Below are positions 26,239 through 35,146 of a stretch of DNA of 64,000 nucleotides, piece by piece (the first letter of the stretch is position 1; every line of letters begins with the position of its first letter). Position numbers and translations under genes: made by a program. The notes beneath the pieces were generated by a model that saw nothing but the letters and a program-made list of their open reading frames with translations, ran no database searches and was not told where the DNA came from. Source of the stretch: an uncultured Candidatus Saccharibacteria bacterium (GTDB taxonomy: Bacteria; Patescibacteriota; Saccharimonadia; Saccharimonadales; Saccharimonadaceae); contig CALHGK010000009.1 of NCBI GenBank assembly GCA_938030095.1, forward strand, positions 19,619 to 83,618, written 5' to 3'.

Positions 26239-27960
26239 CTATACCTTGCGACAAGCTCCGCAATGGTTACCTAGTGTAGCAAGCAATTGGCTCGTCGTCA
26301 AGCGCTGCTGCTTGCCCGTCCGGCGGTCTACGACCTCCCACTCTCCTACCTCGAGCAGCCGATCACTCACCGTAACGCGGGTTGGCATGCCAAGTAACTC
26401 GGCGTCGGCGAATTTCTCCCCGGGGCGGGCGGCGCGGTCATCGTATAGCACCGTAATGCCAGCCTGCTGCAGTGTATCGTAGAGCTCATCTGCTGCTGCG
26501 ACCGATTCCTTGCCAATCTGCACCAGATGCACGCGGGCTGGGGCTATTTCCTCGGGCCACACCAGGCCCTTGTCGTCGGCGAATTTCTCTACAATCACGC
26601 CCATCACGCGGGTGATGCCAATGCCGTAGCTGCCCATGTAGGCGTGGTGCTGGTGGCCATCCTCGCCGGTAAAGACCAGGCCCATCTCCTCTGATTTTTG
26701 GGTGCCAAAGTTGAAGATATTGCCCACCTCGGCCGTGCGACGTTTTTGGTAGACTTCGCCAGTCTCAGGCGAAATGTCACCTTCTTTCGCCAGTTTAATC
26801 TCGACGAATTCACTTGGTCGCGGTATATCACGACCCCAGTTAGCATTATAGGCATGCTGGCCAGTTTTATTGGCACCAGTTTCAAAGTTCACCATATCTT
26901 CACATGAATCATCGACAAACAGCCGCACATTCTCAGGTAGATTATATAGCCCAGCAAAGCCGAGCTTCGCCCCTGTTATTGCCTCAATCTGCTCGCCATC
27001 CGCTAAGTGCAGCCACGGTACGTTCGCCACCGCCTTAAGCTTATCTTCGTTAATTTCATAGTCACTCCGTACGACCGCCAGCAACATACCATCTGGCGAA
27101 TCGTACAACATCGACTTAGTGCTGGCTGTGCGCGGAATGTCCAGCGCTTTCGTCAGCGCCTCTGCACCGATAATATTTTCGTCGTCTAACATGCCTAATG
27201 GTTTCATGACAGCACCAGCATCCGGGTTCGGCGTTGCACGCACTGGTGCAACTTCGGCGTTGTAGGCAACATTCGTACTTGGCACGATGAAGATATCGTC
27301 TTCGCCCGCCTCACAAATCGTCTGGAATTCGTGGCTAAACTTGGTAAAGGCCCCGCCACTGGCAAACGTCACGTAGGTGTCGTCGCCCAGGCCAAAGCGG
27401 TGGTAGCAGCGCTTGTAGGCCTCGATGACCGCTTGGTAGTAGGCCTCCAGATCCTCCTTGCTGGCGTGGATGCTGTACATATCCTTCATGATAAACTCAC
27501 GCCCACGCATGATGCCGCTCTTGGCCCGCAGCTCGTTGCGGAGTTTGTTCTGGAATTGGTAGACGCTGATGGGCAGGTCTTTGTAGCTCTTCAGGTAGCT
27601 GCGCAGCAGTTCAATAATCGGCTCCTCATGCGTCCAGCCAAAGCCGACTTCGGTGCCATCCTGCAGGTGCGACTTAAACCACACATCCACCAGCTCATCG
27701 CTCCAGCGGCCAGTCTCCTGCCAGAGCTCCTGGCGCTGCAGGGTGCTCATCAGCAGTTCTTGGCTGCTGATGCGGTTCATTTCTTCGCGGACAATCTGCT
27801 TGATATTCTCGAGCACGGCCAGGCCCAGCGGCGTATAGGAATAAACGCCGGCCATCGTCTTGTGCACGTAGCCAGCACGAATCAGCAGCTGGGCGTTGTG
27901 CGCCACCTCATCGGCGGGGGCTTGTTTGCGGGTACGGGTGAAGGTGTGTGATAATCGCAT
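26239..27960 (-). CDS. proS: Prolyl-tRNA synthetase, bacterial type
   Basis: ProRS charges tRNA-Pro. At 573 residues it matches the bacterial form that carries an editing (INS) domain between motifs 2 and 3, here about 225-405. Motif 2 is seen in QNKLRNELRAKSGIMRGREF, and the C-terminal anticodon domain follows MGSYGIGITRVMGV. The ATG at 27960 (MRLSHTFTRT) is chosen over an upstream in-frame ATG because it matches the family start. It has a weak GAGAGA site and TACTAT upstream. greA follows. Confidence 0.96.
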   Translation of the reverse strand: MRLSHTFTRTRKQAPADEVAHNAQLLIRAGYVHKTMAGVYSYTPLGLAVLENIKQIVREEMNRISSQELLMSTLQRQELWQETGRWSDELVDVWFKSHLQDGTEVGFGWTHEEPIIELLRSYLKSYKDLPISVYQFQNKLRNELRAKSGIMRGREFIMKDMYSIHASKEDLEAYYQAVIEAYKRCYHRFGLGDDTYVTFASGGAFTKFSHEFQTICEAGEDDIFIVPSTNVAYNAEVAPVRATPNPDAGAVMKPLGMLDDENIIGAEALTKALDIPRTASTKSMLYDSPDGMLLAVVRSDYEINEDKLKAVANVPWLHLADGEQIEAITGAKLGFAGLYNLPENVRLFVDDSCEDMVNFETGANKTGQHAYNANWGRDIPRPSEFVEIKLAKEGDISPETGEVYQKRRTAEVGNIFNFGTQKSEEMGLVFTGEDGHQHHAYMGSYGIGITRVMGVIVEKFADDKGLVWPEEIAPARVHLVQIGKESVAAADELYDTLQQAGITVLYDDRAARPGEKFADAELLGMPTRVTVSDRLLEVGEWEVVDRRTGKQQRLTTSQLLATLGNHCGACRKV

Positions 27961-28029
27961 AATCTCTCTTATAGTAACACAAGATTGCAAAAGTAGCATG
28001 CAGCTGCCAGGCTCAGTGCTTATAAACCA

Positions 28030-28152
28030 CCGCTAGCGCAATAGCTTGCCAAACAAGAAAATATCTGGAGGCCAGCGACGAAATATACGGAAAAGCACTA
28101 TCATTCTATCTGGCCGGAACATTTTCGGTTTGGTGAGCTATTGTGCTAGCGG
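28030..28152 (+). ncRNA. Structured RNA candidate, copy A
   Basis: A 24-bp basal stem (28030-28053 with 28129-28152) pairs completely if G-U wobbles are allowed; the wobbles only work on the plus strand, which sets the direction. The core (ACAAG-AAATAT-TGGAGGCCAGC, then ATCTGGCCGGAACATTTTCG) is shared with copy B at 31823-31940, where the basal stem has a different sequence. An inner GGCCAG/CTGGCC pairing is present in both. No plus-strand gene follows before the converging gene at 28257, so it is probably a free-standing RNA. TTCTAGGATT recurs just downstream of both copies (here 28174-28183). Confidence 0.6.
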
Positions 28153-28256
28153 ATAGACGCTGAGAAAGAGGGGTTCTAGGATTGATACAGAAGAAAAGAT
28201 ATCAACACAACATAAGATTTCTAGATTGAGCTCGCTAGCCAGCTCGTTCTTCCCTA

Positions 28257-29054
28257 TCATCCCACCATAAAGACAAACACCGCCAGGAATGCAATCGCAT
28301 TCTTGAGCATATGAATGAGAATGCCAGGCCATATTGTACCAGTCGTCTGACGCAGCGCCACCAGCACGATGCTGAGCATCGCCACATCGATGCCAACGTT
28401 GAGCTGGCCATGCACATAACCAAAGAGCCCACTCACCACTACGGTAATAAGCCACACTGGCATGTGCGCAGCATGGAGCTTGCTATACAAATAACCGCGA
28501 AACACCAGCTCCTCGGCCACCGGTGCTACCACCACCAACATCGCAAAGGCGAGCAAGCGCTCTGCGCCGTAGAGCTGCTGGTAGCCGAGGTTCTGTGCCT
28601 GAGTGGCATCAAAGCCAGGCAACCACTGCTTGGCCGCCGCCAGCGCAATCATCGACAGTACAATGTAGATAATGAAGCCCACCAGCGCCCAACCAAAGTC
28701 GCGCCACTGCAGCGCGCGCCGCCACCCAAGCTGGCGCCAGGTGGTGCGAAAGCTTACTGGCATCTTGGGCCGCACGCGCCGCACCAGCCACGGCAGGCCA
28801 ATCAGTAGCGCCAACGCCACCACATAGACCGCCGTTTGCATCATGATGAGCGGCAAGACCGGCACCGACTCTTGGCCATGAAAGAGAAGATAGAGCACTG
28901 TGCTGCAGAGTAGCCCCGCCCCCATAAAGCTCAGCCAGACCCACAGCGGCCAGCCAAGCCACGAGGCAACGCGCAGCAGGCTCTGGCGTGGCGTGAGCGG
29001 CGTTTTGGGCTGGGAGGAGTGAGCGGCTTTGGGTCGGAGAGCAACACGTATCAT
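28257..29054 (-). CDS. CPBP-family intramembrane metalloprotease
   Basis: A 265-residue membrane protein of the CAAX-protease/bacteriocin-processing (Abi) family. All three family motifs are present: EELVFRG at 181-187 (EExxxR), FGYVH at 211-215 (FxxxH) and HMLKN near 249 (HxxxN), so it should be active. About seven membrane helices. AAGGA lies 9 bases before the ATG. It lies 106 bases downstream of rseP on the same strand. Family members process prenylated proteins or peptides or give self-immunity to bacteriocins; the role here is unknown. Confidence 0.92.
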   Translation of the reverse strand: MIRVALRPKAAHSSQPKTPLTPRQSLLRVASWLGWPLWVWLSFMGAGLLCSTVLYLLFHGQESVPVLPLIMMQTAVYVVALALLIGLPWLVRRVRPKMPVSFRTTWRQLGWRRALQWRDFGWALVGFIIYIVLSMIALAAAKQWLPGFDATQAQNLGYQQLYGAERLLAFAMLVVVAPVAEELVFRGYLYSKLHAAHMPVWLITVVVSGLFGYVHGQLNVGIDVAMLSIVLVALRQTTGTIWPGILIHMLKNAIAFLAVFVFMVG

Positions 29055-29160
29055 GAAGTGAATTCCTTATGTATTACCATTACGCGATTGAGCAACCATA
29101 TTTCCCCGCGATGCAAACCTCCACGATAACGCTCTGCCCTGCCACACTGCATAGCCTGCA

Positions 29161-30327
29161 TCAGTGCACCAACTTCCCTATATCAGCAATCGTCACCAGC
29201 ACAATCAAGCCAAGCAAACATAAGAAACCAGCTGCTTGGATATTCTCTTCCATCTGTTTGCTGAGTGGTTTGCGCAGCAGGCGGAAGATCGCCATCACTG
29301 TCCAGCGGCCACCATCGAGCGCCGGAATGGGCAAGATATTCATCACTGCCAGCGATAACGCAATAATCGCCGTCAGCAGCAACACATGCACCACGCCAGC
29401 CTGCCCTGCTGCCGGGAAGATAATGGCAAAGATCCCTACCGGGCCAGCCACGGCATTACCCACTTGCGATAAGTTTTGCTTGGCCTGCTGGCTTGTTGTG
29501 CTGTCGCTGCTAAACTGCTGCACCAGACTAGTGGCGAGATTTACCACCATATCACCCAGGCCCTGGAGCGTCGCCCCAGTGAGCTGCGCTGTTGTCACGA
29601 CACCCACAATCGGTGCCGACCAGGTGGCGCGGATTGTATCTTGCTGCTTGGTGAGCTCTGCCCCTAAGTAGCCTTTGCGATCGGGATTATCTTTGCGCAG
29701 CGCCACCATGGCAGTGGCTTGCTTATCACCGCGGGAGTACACCACAGGCACAGTTTCGCCCTTGTGCTGGCTCGCAAAGTGCGCTAGGTCAGTCGTGCTA
29801 CGCACCGTTTGCCCAGCCAGCTGGTTAATTGCATCACCCTGGCGGAGGCCTGCCTTGGCGGCGGGCAAGCCAGAAGTAAGCGTGCCAAGCTGCACTGGGT
29901 GGTTACTCACCACTGCGTCGCTTGGTAGGTAAAATTGGTTGTCGATCATCTTGGGTAGGCCCACCCAGGCGAGGCCAGTGAGGAGCACCACTGCAGTTAA
30001 CCAGTTGACAGTCACGCCAGCCAGCAAGATCTTGGTCTTTTGCCAAAAGGTCGCTGCGCCATAATCACCAGGCTGATCGGCCGCATCGTGCTCGCCCTGC
30101 AGCTTGACGAAACCACCCAGCGGCAGCCAGTTGAGCGAGAAACGGACGTTCTCGCCCAGAATACTTTTTTTGATCACCTTGCTATAGGCCTGCGGCGGGA
30201 AGCCAATACCAAACTCCTCCACCACTACACCATTGCGCCGCGCCACAATACCGTGGCCTAGCTCGTGCGTTGCCACCAGTAGCGTCAGTGCGATGACCCC
30301 AATAATAATACCAATCACTATTTCCAT
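29161..30327 (-). CDS. rseP: Site-2 protease, RseP/M50 family
   Basis: An intramembrane zinc protease that cleaves membrane-bound regulators or leftover signal peptides. The 388 residues show HELGH at 21-25 in the first helix, a single PDZ domain (about 140-215), and the second metal motif NILPIPALDGGRW near 340. The start has GAAGGAGGA upstream. It follows uppS by 12 bases. In many bacteria cdsA and dxr lie between uppS and rseP; here they are missing from the locus. Confidence 0.94.
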   Translation of the reverse strand: MEIVIGIIIGVIALTLLVATHELGHGIVARRNGVVVEEFGIGFPPQAYSKVIKKSILGENVRFSLNWLPLGGFVKLQGEHDAADQPGDYGAATFWQKTKILLAGVTVNWLTAVVLLTGLAWVGLPKMIDNQFYLPSDAVVSNHPVQLGTLTSGLPAAKAGLRQGDAINQLAGQTVRSTTDLAHFASQHKGETVPVVYSRGDKQATAMVALRKDNPDRKGYLGAELTKQQDTIRATWSAPIVGVVTTAQLTGATLQGLGDMVVNLATSLVQQFSSDSTTSQQAKQNLSQVGNAVAGPVGIFAIIFPAAGQAGVVHVLLLTAIIALSLAVMNILPIPALDGGRWTVMAIFRLLRKPLSKQMEENIQAAGFLCLLGLIVLVTIADIGKLVH

Positions 30328-30339
30328 ATTCCTCCTTCG

Positions 30340-31035
30340 TTATCCTCCAAAGCGTCGCTGCCGCCGAGCATACTCGGCCAGCAAAGCATCGACGTCGGCG
30401 TGCGTCATATCTGGCCACGGCTTATCCAAGAACAGCAGCTCGCTATAGGCGCTGCGCCACAACATGAAGTTGCTCAGCCGCTGCTCACCACTAGTGCGAA
30501 CGATCAAATCACACGGCGGCACATCTGGTGTATACAAAAATTGCTCAAAGATCTGGGCCGTTACCTTCTTGTGAACCGAGAGCGTTTTGCGCAAGCGATT
30601 GACCACGTCGATAATCTCCTGCTGCCCACCATAATTAAACGACAGCACCATCGTACCCTGCTGCAAATCCTTGGTGGCAGCCTCGGCAGCATCGATTGCC
30701 TTCTTGACCCGCCGGCTTAGGCGCAGGCGCGTCCCTGCCACACGGATGCGTACCCCATGCTCGATGAAGATCGGCAGGTCTTGGTCGAGCATCGTCACCA
30801 GCAGATTCATCAGGTGCTTAACCTCTGGGCCACTGCGGTGCCAGTTCTCGGTGCTAAAGATATAGGCGCTGACGTACGGCACACCCCGCTCGATGGTGGT
30901 AAGGGCAATATCGCGCAGTTTCTCATAGCCAGCACTGTGCCCCTCTTGGGCAGAGAGGCCACGCTGCTTGGCCCAGCGCCGGTTACCATCAACAATATAG
31001 CCAACATGCTGCGGCAAGTGCGTGGTGGCACTCAT
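30340..31035 (-). CDS. uppS: Isoprenyl (undecaprenyl) diphosphate synthase
   Basis: UppS builds the long-chain cis-prenyl diphosphate that carries wall precursors. The 231 residues contain the substrate-binding region YIVDGNRRWAKQRG near 17, FSTENWHRS near 70, and the C-terminal DLIVRTSGEQRLSNFMLW. The ATG at 31035 has GGAG 6 bases upstream and is preferred to an in-frame ATG 7 codons earlier. It sits in the order frr-uppS-rseP, all on the minus strand. Confidence 0.95.
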   Translation of the reverse strand: MSATTHLPQHVGYIVDGNRRWAKQRGLSAQEGHSAGYEKLRDIALTTIERGVPYVSAYIFSTENWHRSGPEVKHLMNLLVTMLDQDLPIFIEHGVRIRVAGTRLRLSRRVKKAIDAAEAATKDLQQGTMVLSFNYGGQQEIIDVVNRLRKTLSVHKKVTAQIFEQFLYTPDVPPCDLIVRTSGEQRLSNFMLWRSAYSELLFLDKPWPDMTHADVDALLAEYARRQRRFGG

Positions 31036-31087
31036 GCGCGACTCCATGATAGGCATTTGGTTGCGTACATCAGCAAAGAGAGCGTCA

Positions 31088-31642
31088 TTAAATCGTCAAA
31101 ATATCCTTCTCTTTAGCAGCAAAGGCAGCTTCTATCGTGGCTTGGTGCTGTGCCATGAGGCGATCGATCTCCTTCTCCACCGCCTTCACGTCATCTTCGC
31201 TCAGCTCCTTGGCTTCTTTGCGGCGCTTGGCGTCCTTCAGGGCGTCTTGGCGTACCCCACGCAGGGCAATGCGTGCTTCTTCTACCTTCTCGCTAGCTTG
31301 CTTAACCAGTTGCTTACGGCGCTCCTCCGTCAGTGGCGGCACTGGCACACGGACGACGTGACCATCGTCGCTCGGGTTAAGGCCAAGCGCTTGATCGGCT
31401 CGGATGGCGCTGGCAATCTTTTGCAAATTAGCTGGGTCAAATGGCGTGATCTGCAGCAGCGTTGCCTCCGGTGCCGTCACGTTAGCCACTTGGTTGAGCG
31501 GCATACTGGTGCCATACGCCTCAACCATAATGCCATCAAGCATACTCGCGTGAGCCCGGCCGGTGCGGATCTTCCCTAGGCGCTCCTCCAGGTGCTCAAG
31601 CACATGGTTCATCTTTTCTTCGTAGGGGGTGGTATCAAACAT
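31088..31642 (-). CDS. frr: Ribosome recycling factor
   Basis: RRF splits post-termination ribosomes together with EF-G. The 184 residues form the usual three-helix bundle plus small beta domain (LGKIRTGRAHASMLDGIMVE near 22, RVPVPPLTEERRKQLVKQ near 120). AAGGAG is 7 bases before the ATG. Upstream are tsf and rpsB, but pyrH, which normally sits between tsf and frr, is missing; a terminator and RNA copy B fill that place. Confidence 0.97.
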   Translation of the reverse strand: MFDTTPYEEKMNHVLEHLEERLGKIRTGRAHASMLDGIMVEAYGTSMPLNQVANVTAPEATLLQITPFDPANLQKIASAIRADQALGLNPSDDGHVVRVPVPPLTEERRKQLVKQASEKVEEARIALRGVRQDALKDAKRRKEAKELSEDDVKAVEKEIDRLMAQHQATIEAAFAAKEKDILTI

Positions 31643-31822
31643 CGCGATCTCCTTCTTGGTTTTCCTTTATTGTACCATTATTTGCTATGGCATGAGGAGA
31701 GTTTGTAGAAAAATAGCCGGCATTGTTGCTCGCGCTTGCTAGATAAAATACTATTTGGGTGAAGCATCTCTCGGTCATTACTTATCTAGGCCTTAATCCA
31801 TAATCCTAGAATCGGTACAGTG

Positions 31823-31940
31823 CCCTCACGGCATACTCACTATACCGAAAATGTTCCGGCCAGATGATGCGGGGAGCTTGCCCGTTCGTGTATTTGCTGG
31901 CCTCCATATATTTCCTTGTGTAGCGAGCATACCGTGAGGG
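31823..31940 (-). ncRNA. Structured RNA candidate, copy B
   Basis: A continuous 20-bp basal stem (31921-31940 with 31823-31842) includes three G-U wobbles that exist only in the minus-strand RNA. The stem sequence is unrelated to that of copy A (28030-28152), while the core and the inner GGCCAG/CTGGCC pairing are shared. The apical part differs and can form CGGG/CCCG. It begins directly after the tsf terminator and ends 181 bases before frr, so it may be a free RNA or a distant frr leader. TTCTAGGATT follows at 31802-31811. Confidence 0.6.
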
Positions 31941-31950
31941 TGCACAAAAA

Positions 31951-31981
31951 AGCGAGTGGCACATTTCTCATGCCACTCGCT
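31951..31981 (-). terminator. Terminator of rpsB-tsf
   Basis: AGCGAGTGGCA pairs with TGCCACTCGCT around 9 bases, followed on the minus strand by six T. Confidence 0.85.
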
Positions 31982-32005
31982 ACGCAAAAGTTTACTCTCT
32001 TGTGA

Positions 32006-32602
32006 CTACTCCGTCACGCCCAGCTCAATTCGCTTGAATTGGCTGACGCGGACGTTCTCGCCGCGCAGTGCTACCTGCTCTTTGATGAGCTGGCCAACTG
32101 TCTTGCTGTCATCGAGCACAAAGGCTTGCTCGGCCAAGACCTGCTCGGCGAAGTGCTTCTTGAGCTGCCCTTCGACGATTTGGTCGCGCATTGCCTCAGG
32201 CTTGCTTGCCAAAGCATCGCTGGCGAGAAACTCCTGCTTCTTGGCGTCATATACCTCAGCTGGGATGTCCTCCATCGTAGCATAGCGTGGGTTCATCGCA
32301 GCAACCTGCATAGCAATCTGGTGCGCAAACTCCTTAAACTCAGGCAAGCGGGCCACAAAATCTGTCTCGCAGTTCACCTCAACCACCACGCCGATCCGGC
32401 CATTGTGGACATAGCTCTCGATCAACCCTTCGCGGGTCTCGCGGTCGCCCTTTTTCTCCGCCTTGGTTAGGCCTTTTTTGCGCAAAGCATTGAGTGCTGA
32501 GTCGAAGTCACCTTCGGCCTCCACCAGCGCCTTCTTGGCATCGGTCAGGCCAATGCCAGTTAGCTCCTTGAGCTTCTTGATGTCATCAATCGTCACAGCC
32601 AT
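32006..32602 (-). CDS. tsf: Elongation factor Ts
   Basis: EF-Ts recycles EF-Tu by nucleotide exchange. The 198 residues include the N-terminal UBA-like domain (IDDIKKLKELTGIGLTDAKK), the TDFVAR motif (NCETDFVARLPEFKEFAHQI) that contacts EF-Tu, and one dimerisation-type domain; the protein is shorter than the E. coli form (283), as in many bacteria with a single C-terminal repeat. GAAGGAGGA lies before the ATG. It follows rpsB by 2 bases and ends at a strong terminator. Confidence 0.97.
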   Translation of the reverse strand: MAVTIDDIKKLKELTGIGLTDAKKALVEAEGDFDSALNALRKKGLTKAEKKGDRETREGLIESYVHNGRIGVVVEVNCETDFVARLPEFKEFAHQIAMQVAAMNPRYATMEDIPAEVYDAKKQEFLASDALASKPEAMRDQIVEGQLKKHFAEQVLAEQAFVLDDSKTVGQLIKEQVALRGENVRVSQFKRIELGVTE

Positions 32603-32604
32603 GG

Positions 32605-33306
32605 TTAGTTCTCCTCCTTCGTTGCTTTGCCTTCGTTGACTGCTGCACTGAAGTAATCGAGCATCAGCTGCAGGCTCTTAATCGCATCATCGTTGGCGGG
32701 AATAGGATAATCCACCAAGTCGGGGTTGGCGTTGGTGTCAACAATACCGATCACCGGCACACCCAGCGTCTTCGCCTCGCGCAATGCGTTGTTGTCGGCC
32801 AAGATGTCGAGCACCAGCACCAGGCCAGGCTTGCCATTGAGGTCTTTGATACCACCGTATTTGAAGTTGAGGCTGTCGATCTCTTCTTGGTAGCGCTGAA
32901 CTTCTAGCTTGTTGTAGCGCTTCTCGAGGTCGCCACTGGCCATGCGGCGCTCCAAATCCTTAAGCTTCTTGATCTGCGCTGTGGTGGTTGTCACATTAGT
33001 GAGCATCCCACCGACCCAGCGGTTGGTGACATATGGCTGGCCAACTGCCTCGGCCGCTTGGCGGGTGATGTCCTTCGCCTGCTTCTTGGTGCCGACGAAG
33101 AGGACTTGCTTGCCGCTTGCCACTGTCTTGCTAATGATAGGCAGCGCCACATTTAGTGCCTCGACCGTCTTCGCCAGGTCGATGATGTGGCTATCTTGCC
33201 GCTTGCTATGAATATATGGTGCCATCTTCGGATGCCACCGGCTGGTCTTGTGCCCAAAATGAGCACCGGCTTCAAACAAAGCCTTGATATCTGCCTGCAC
33301 GGCCAT
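32605..33306 (-). CDS. rpsB: 30S ribosomal protein S2
   Basis: S2 of 233 residues with the family start (IKALFEAGAHFGHKTSRWHP) and the conserved LVLVLDILADNNALREAKTL and IPANDDAIKSLQ regions. It heads the rpsB-tsf operon. A TATAAT box at 33386-33391 and a leader of about 75 bases precede it; the leader contains a CCACAC/GTGTGG hairpin (33333-33355 region), a possible autoregulatory site. AAGGAG is 10 bases before the ATG. Confidence 0.98.
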   Translation of the reverse strand: MAVQADIKALFEAGAHFGHKTSRWHPKMAPYIHSKRQDSHIIDLAKTVEALNVALPIISKTVASGKQVLFVGTKKQAKDITRQAAEAVGQPYVTNRWVGGMLTNVTTTTAQIKKLKDLERRMASGDLEKRYNKLEVQRYQEEIDSLNFKYGGIKDLNGKPGLVLVLDILADNNALREAKTLGVPVIGIVDTNANPDLVDYPIPANDDAIKSLQLMLDYFSAAVNEGKATKEEN

Positions 33307-33385
33307 ATCGCATTACTCCTTTTTGCCTTGCCCCACACGGTATGGAGTGGTGTGGAGCTGTGTCGTTATGGTTAGTTACGAGAGA

Positions 33386-33391
33386 ATTATA
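33386..33391 (-). promoter_or_regulatory. -10 box of rpsB-tsf
   Basis: Minus-strand TATAAT about 80 bases before the rpsB ATG, so this operon has an ordinary leader, unlike the leaderless genes. No clear -35 box is visible. Confidence 0.5.
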
Positions 33392-33447
33392 GCATACTAT
33401 GCGTCATTCTCATAGGTATGTCTTTATTTTCTCATACAAGAAAGCTG

Positions 33448-35025
33448 TTAATATTCTAGACCGCTATTGATGCGTGCGTCTGCTTTTGTATGTGCTTTGG
33501 CAATATCGACTGCTGGTAAATAACCAGCCCATACCGCGGTACGCATTGCATCAAGCGATGGCAGCTTACCATTTTGGAACATTGAGAAGTGTAATGTTGG
33601 ATTATCATGCCAATCATTCTCCTGCGAAAAACCTTGCACTGCACGCTCCATCGCATAATCAGCCGAGTTCATATGACTAATCATACCAACACCCAAAGAC
33701 TCCGCAAGAGCAGCATAACGCTGTGCAAACACATCATTCTGCCCAATTGTCGTATACTCGCGCACGCCAAGACGTTTTTCTGTCATGCGGAGTGCTGCTT
33801 CGCGGACAATTGCCTCATCGCTATATCCATCAGGGGCGATCCCATATTCAACAACGAGCTGAGCAATCACTTGCTTCTGCTTGTCGGTATAGTTATCTCG
33901 CGCGACATATTTGCACCCCTCGCTGTCCTCAGCAATAATGCTACCATCCTCTATATTTTCAACTGGTTCGACAACGAGTGCACCAGGCAACACGAGAACC
34001 TCACCAGGGCTACGCGTAAAGTATGTATCTGAACTATTCATCGATACAGGCAAGCCATTTCTATCAATCATCTCTTGCATATTGGTCACAATAAGCTTAT
34101 TACTCTGATCCCATGCCCCATACGAATGCGATGCAACCTGCCCGTTTGGTGTAAAGTGTAGCGAAGAACGTGCATAAGGCTGTACACTATCAGTGTGTGC
34201 AGCAAGTGGTCGCAAAATGACATTACCCTCATCATCACGCTCAACCCTATGTGATGTTGAGTGGACAAGCGCAACTTCGCTTGCGCCCATCATCTCAGAA
34301 CCCTCAAAGGCTCGACTCTCCTGACGTGTCGCCCATCCTCGAGCAAGCGCAATCTCCACTTCTCGTTGCTGGGCTTCGAGTGTTTGATACAACATGTTTA
34401 GCTTTTGATCAAGTAACTGCATAGCTGTCATATCACCACAATACGCCGCAACCACCAATGCCAATCCATCAGTATTAGATGATTCTTCTGCTGGGTCGTT
34501 ATTCTCATCGAAGGCAACCGCAGCAATCATCTCATCTGTCAAACGTTGTATTCGTGGTGTACTGATGTCGCCTCGGCGCAAATCGTCCTCATATCGACCA
34601 ATCAAGAACTGCTCATCAATGTCACCAATGATCCTCTCACACAGTCTCATTACTCCCTCTGGTGTTGTCGTTGCAACTAAGCAACTGTCTTCATCGAGCT
34701 TCCATGTAGAATACCGCTCAATCTGTTGCGTGGCAGCTTCTTGATCGGCAGATGGCAGTGGATTCTTATACGTTTGGTCGGCATACACTGCGTGCGGCAA
34801 CTGTGGTGCCTCGCCACTATTGCGAAAGCAGAATCGCAGCCCATCTACCTCATACGTTGGCCGAATACCATCACCAGGATATTCTTTACTAAGTTTAGTC
34901 TGTATATAGATTTCTTCGCTGAGGATGTGTTTTTGCTCACTCTGCTCATTATAGGCGAGTACTTTTTTTGGCTCACTCTGCTCGTGATGGTCTGGTAATG
35001 TTATATGTTCTGAGGCATGTGACAT
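33448..35025 (-). CDS. Large soluble protein, unknown function
   Basis: A 525-residue protein with no signal or membrane segment and no recognised family. It has an acidic N-terminal half (about 1-250) and a second half with the segment YARSSLHFTPNGQVASHSYG followed by SMNSSDTYFTRSPGEVLVLP; this pattern recalls ADP-ribosyltransferase-like or metal-dependent folds but proves neither. AAGGAG is 9 bases before the ATG. It lies near rpmE and the 311-residue gene at 35699, in a region of lower GC than the ribosomal genes, so it looks accessory. Confidence 0.7.
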   Translation of the reverse strand: MSHASEHITLPDHHEQSEPKKVLAYNEQSEQKHILSEEIYIQTKLSKEYPGDGIRPTYEVDGLRFCFRNSGEAPQLPHAVYADQTYKNPLPSADQEAATQQIERYSTWKLDEDSCLVATTTPEGVMRLCERIIGDIDEQFLIGRYEDDLRRGDISTPRIQRLTDEMIAAVAFDENNDPAEESSNTDGLALVVAAYCGDMTAMQLLDQKLNMLYQTLEAQQREVEIALARGWATRQESRAFEGSEMMGASEVALVHSTSHRVERDDEGNVILRPLAAHTDSVQPYARSSLHFTPNGQVASHSYGAWDQSNKLIVTNMQEMIDRNGLPVSMNSSDTYFTRSPGEVLVLPGALVVEPVENIEDGSIIAEDSEGCKYVARDNYTDKQKQVIAQLVVEYGIAPDGYSDEAIVREAALRMTEKRLGVREYTTIGQNDVFAQRYAALAESLGVGMISHMNSADYAMERAVQGFSQENDWHDNPTLHFSMFQNGKLPSLDAMRTAVWAGYLPAVDIAKAHTKADARINSGLEY

Positions 35026-35107
35026 ATACTATTCTCCTTATCTGATACTGATATAATACCACTTTCTCAACAGAATAGCTTAGTTTTATGGCTATCAAGG
35101 CATTGCT

Positions 35108-35137
35108 TTGACAACCCCCCACCCTCTCTGCTACAAT
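35108..35137 (+). promoter_or_regulatory. Promoter of rpmE (predicted leaderless)
   Basis: TTGACA, 18 bases, TACAAT, then 9 bases to the ATG. There is no ribosome site. Confidence 0.65.
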
Positions 35138-35146
35138 ATAGCGGTT

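Noticed and set aside
31810..31905. 33-codon ORF starting MEASKYT inside RNA copy B
   Set aside because: Copy A has no matching start and a different length between the conserved segments; stem pairing explains the conservation better.
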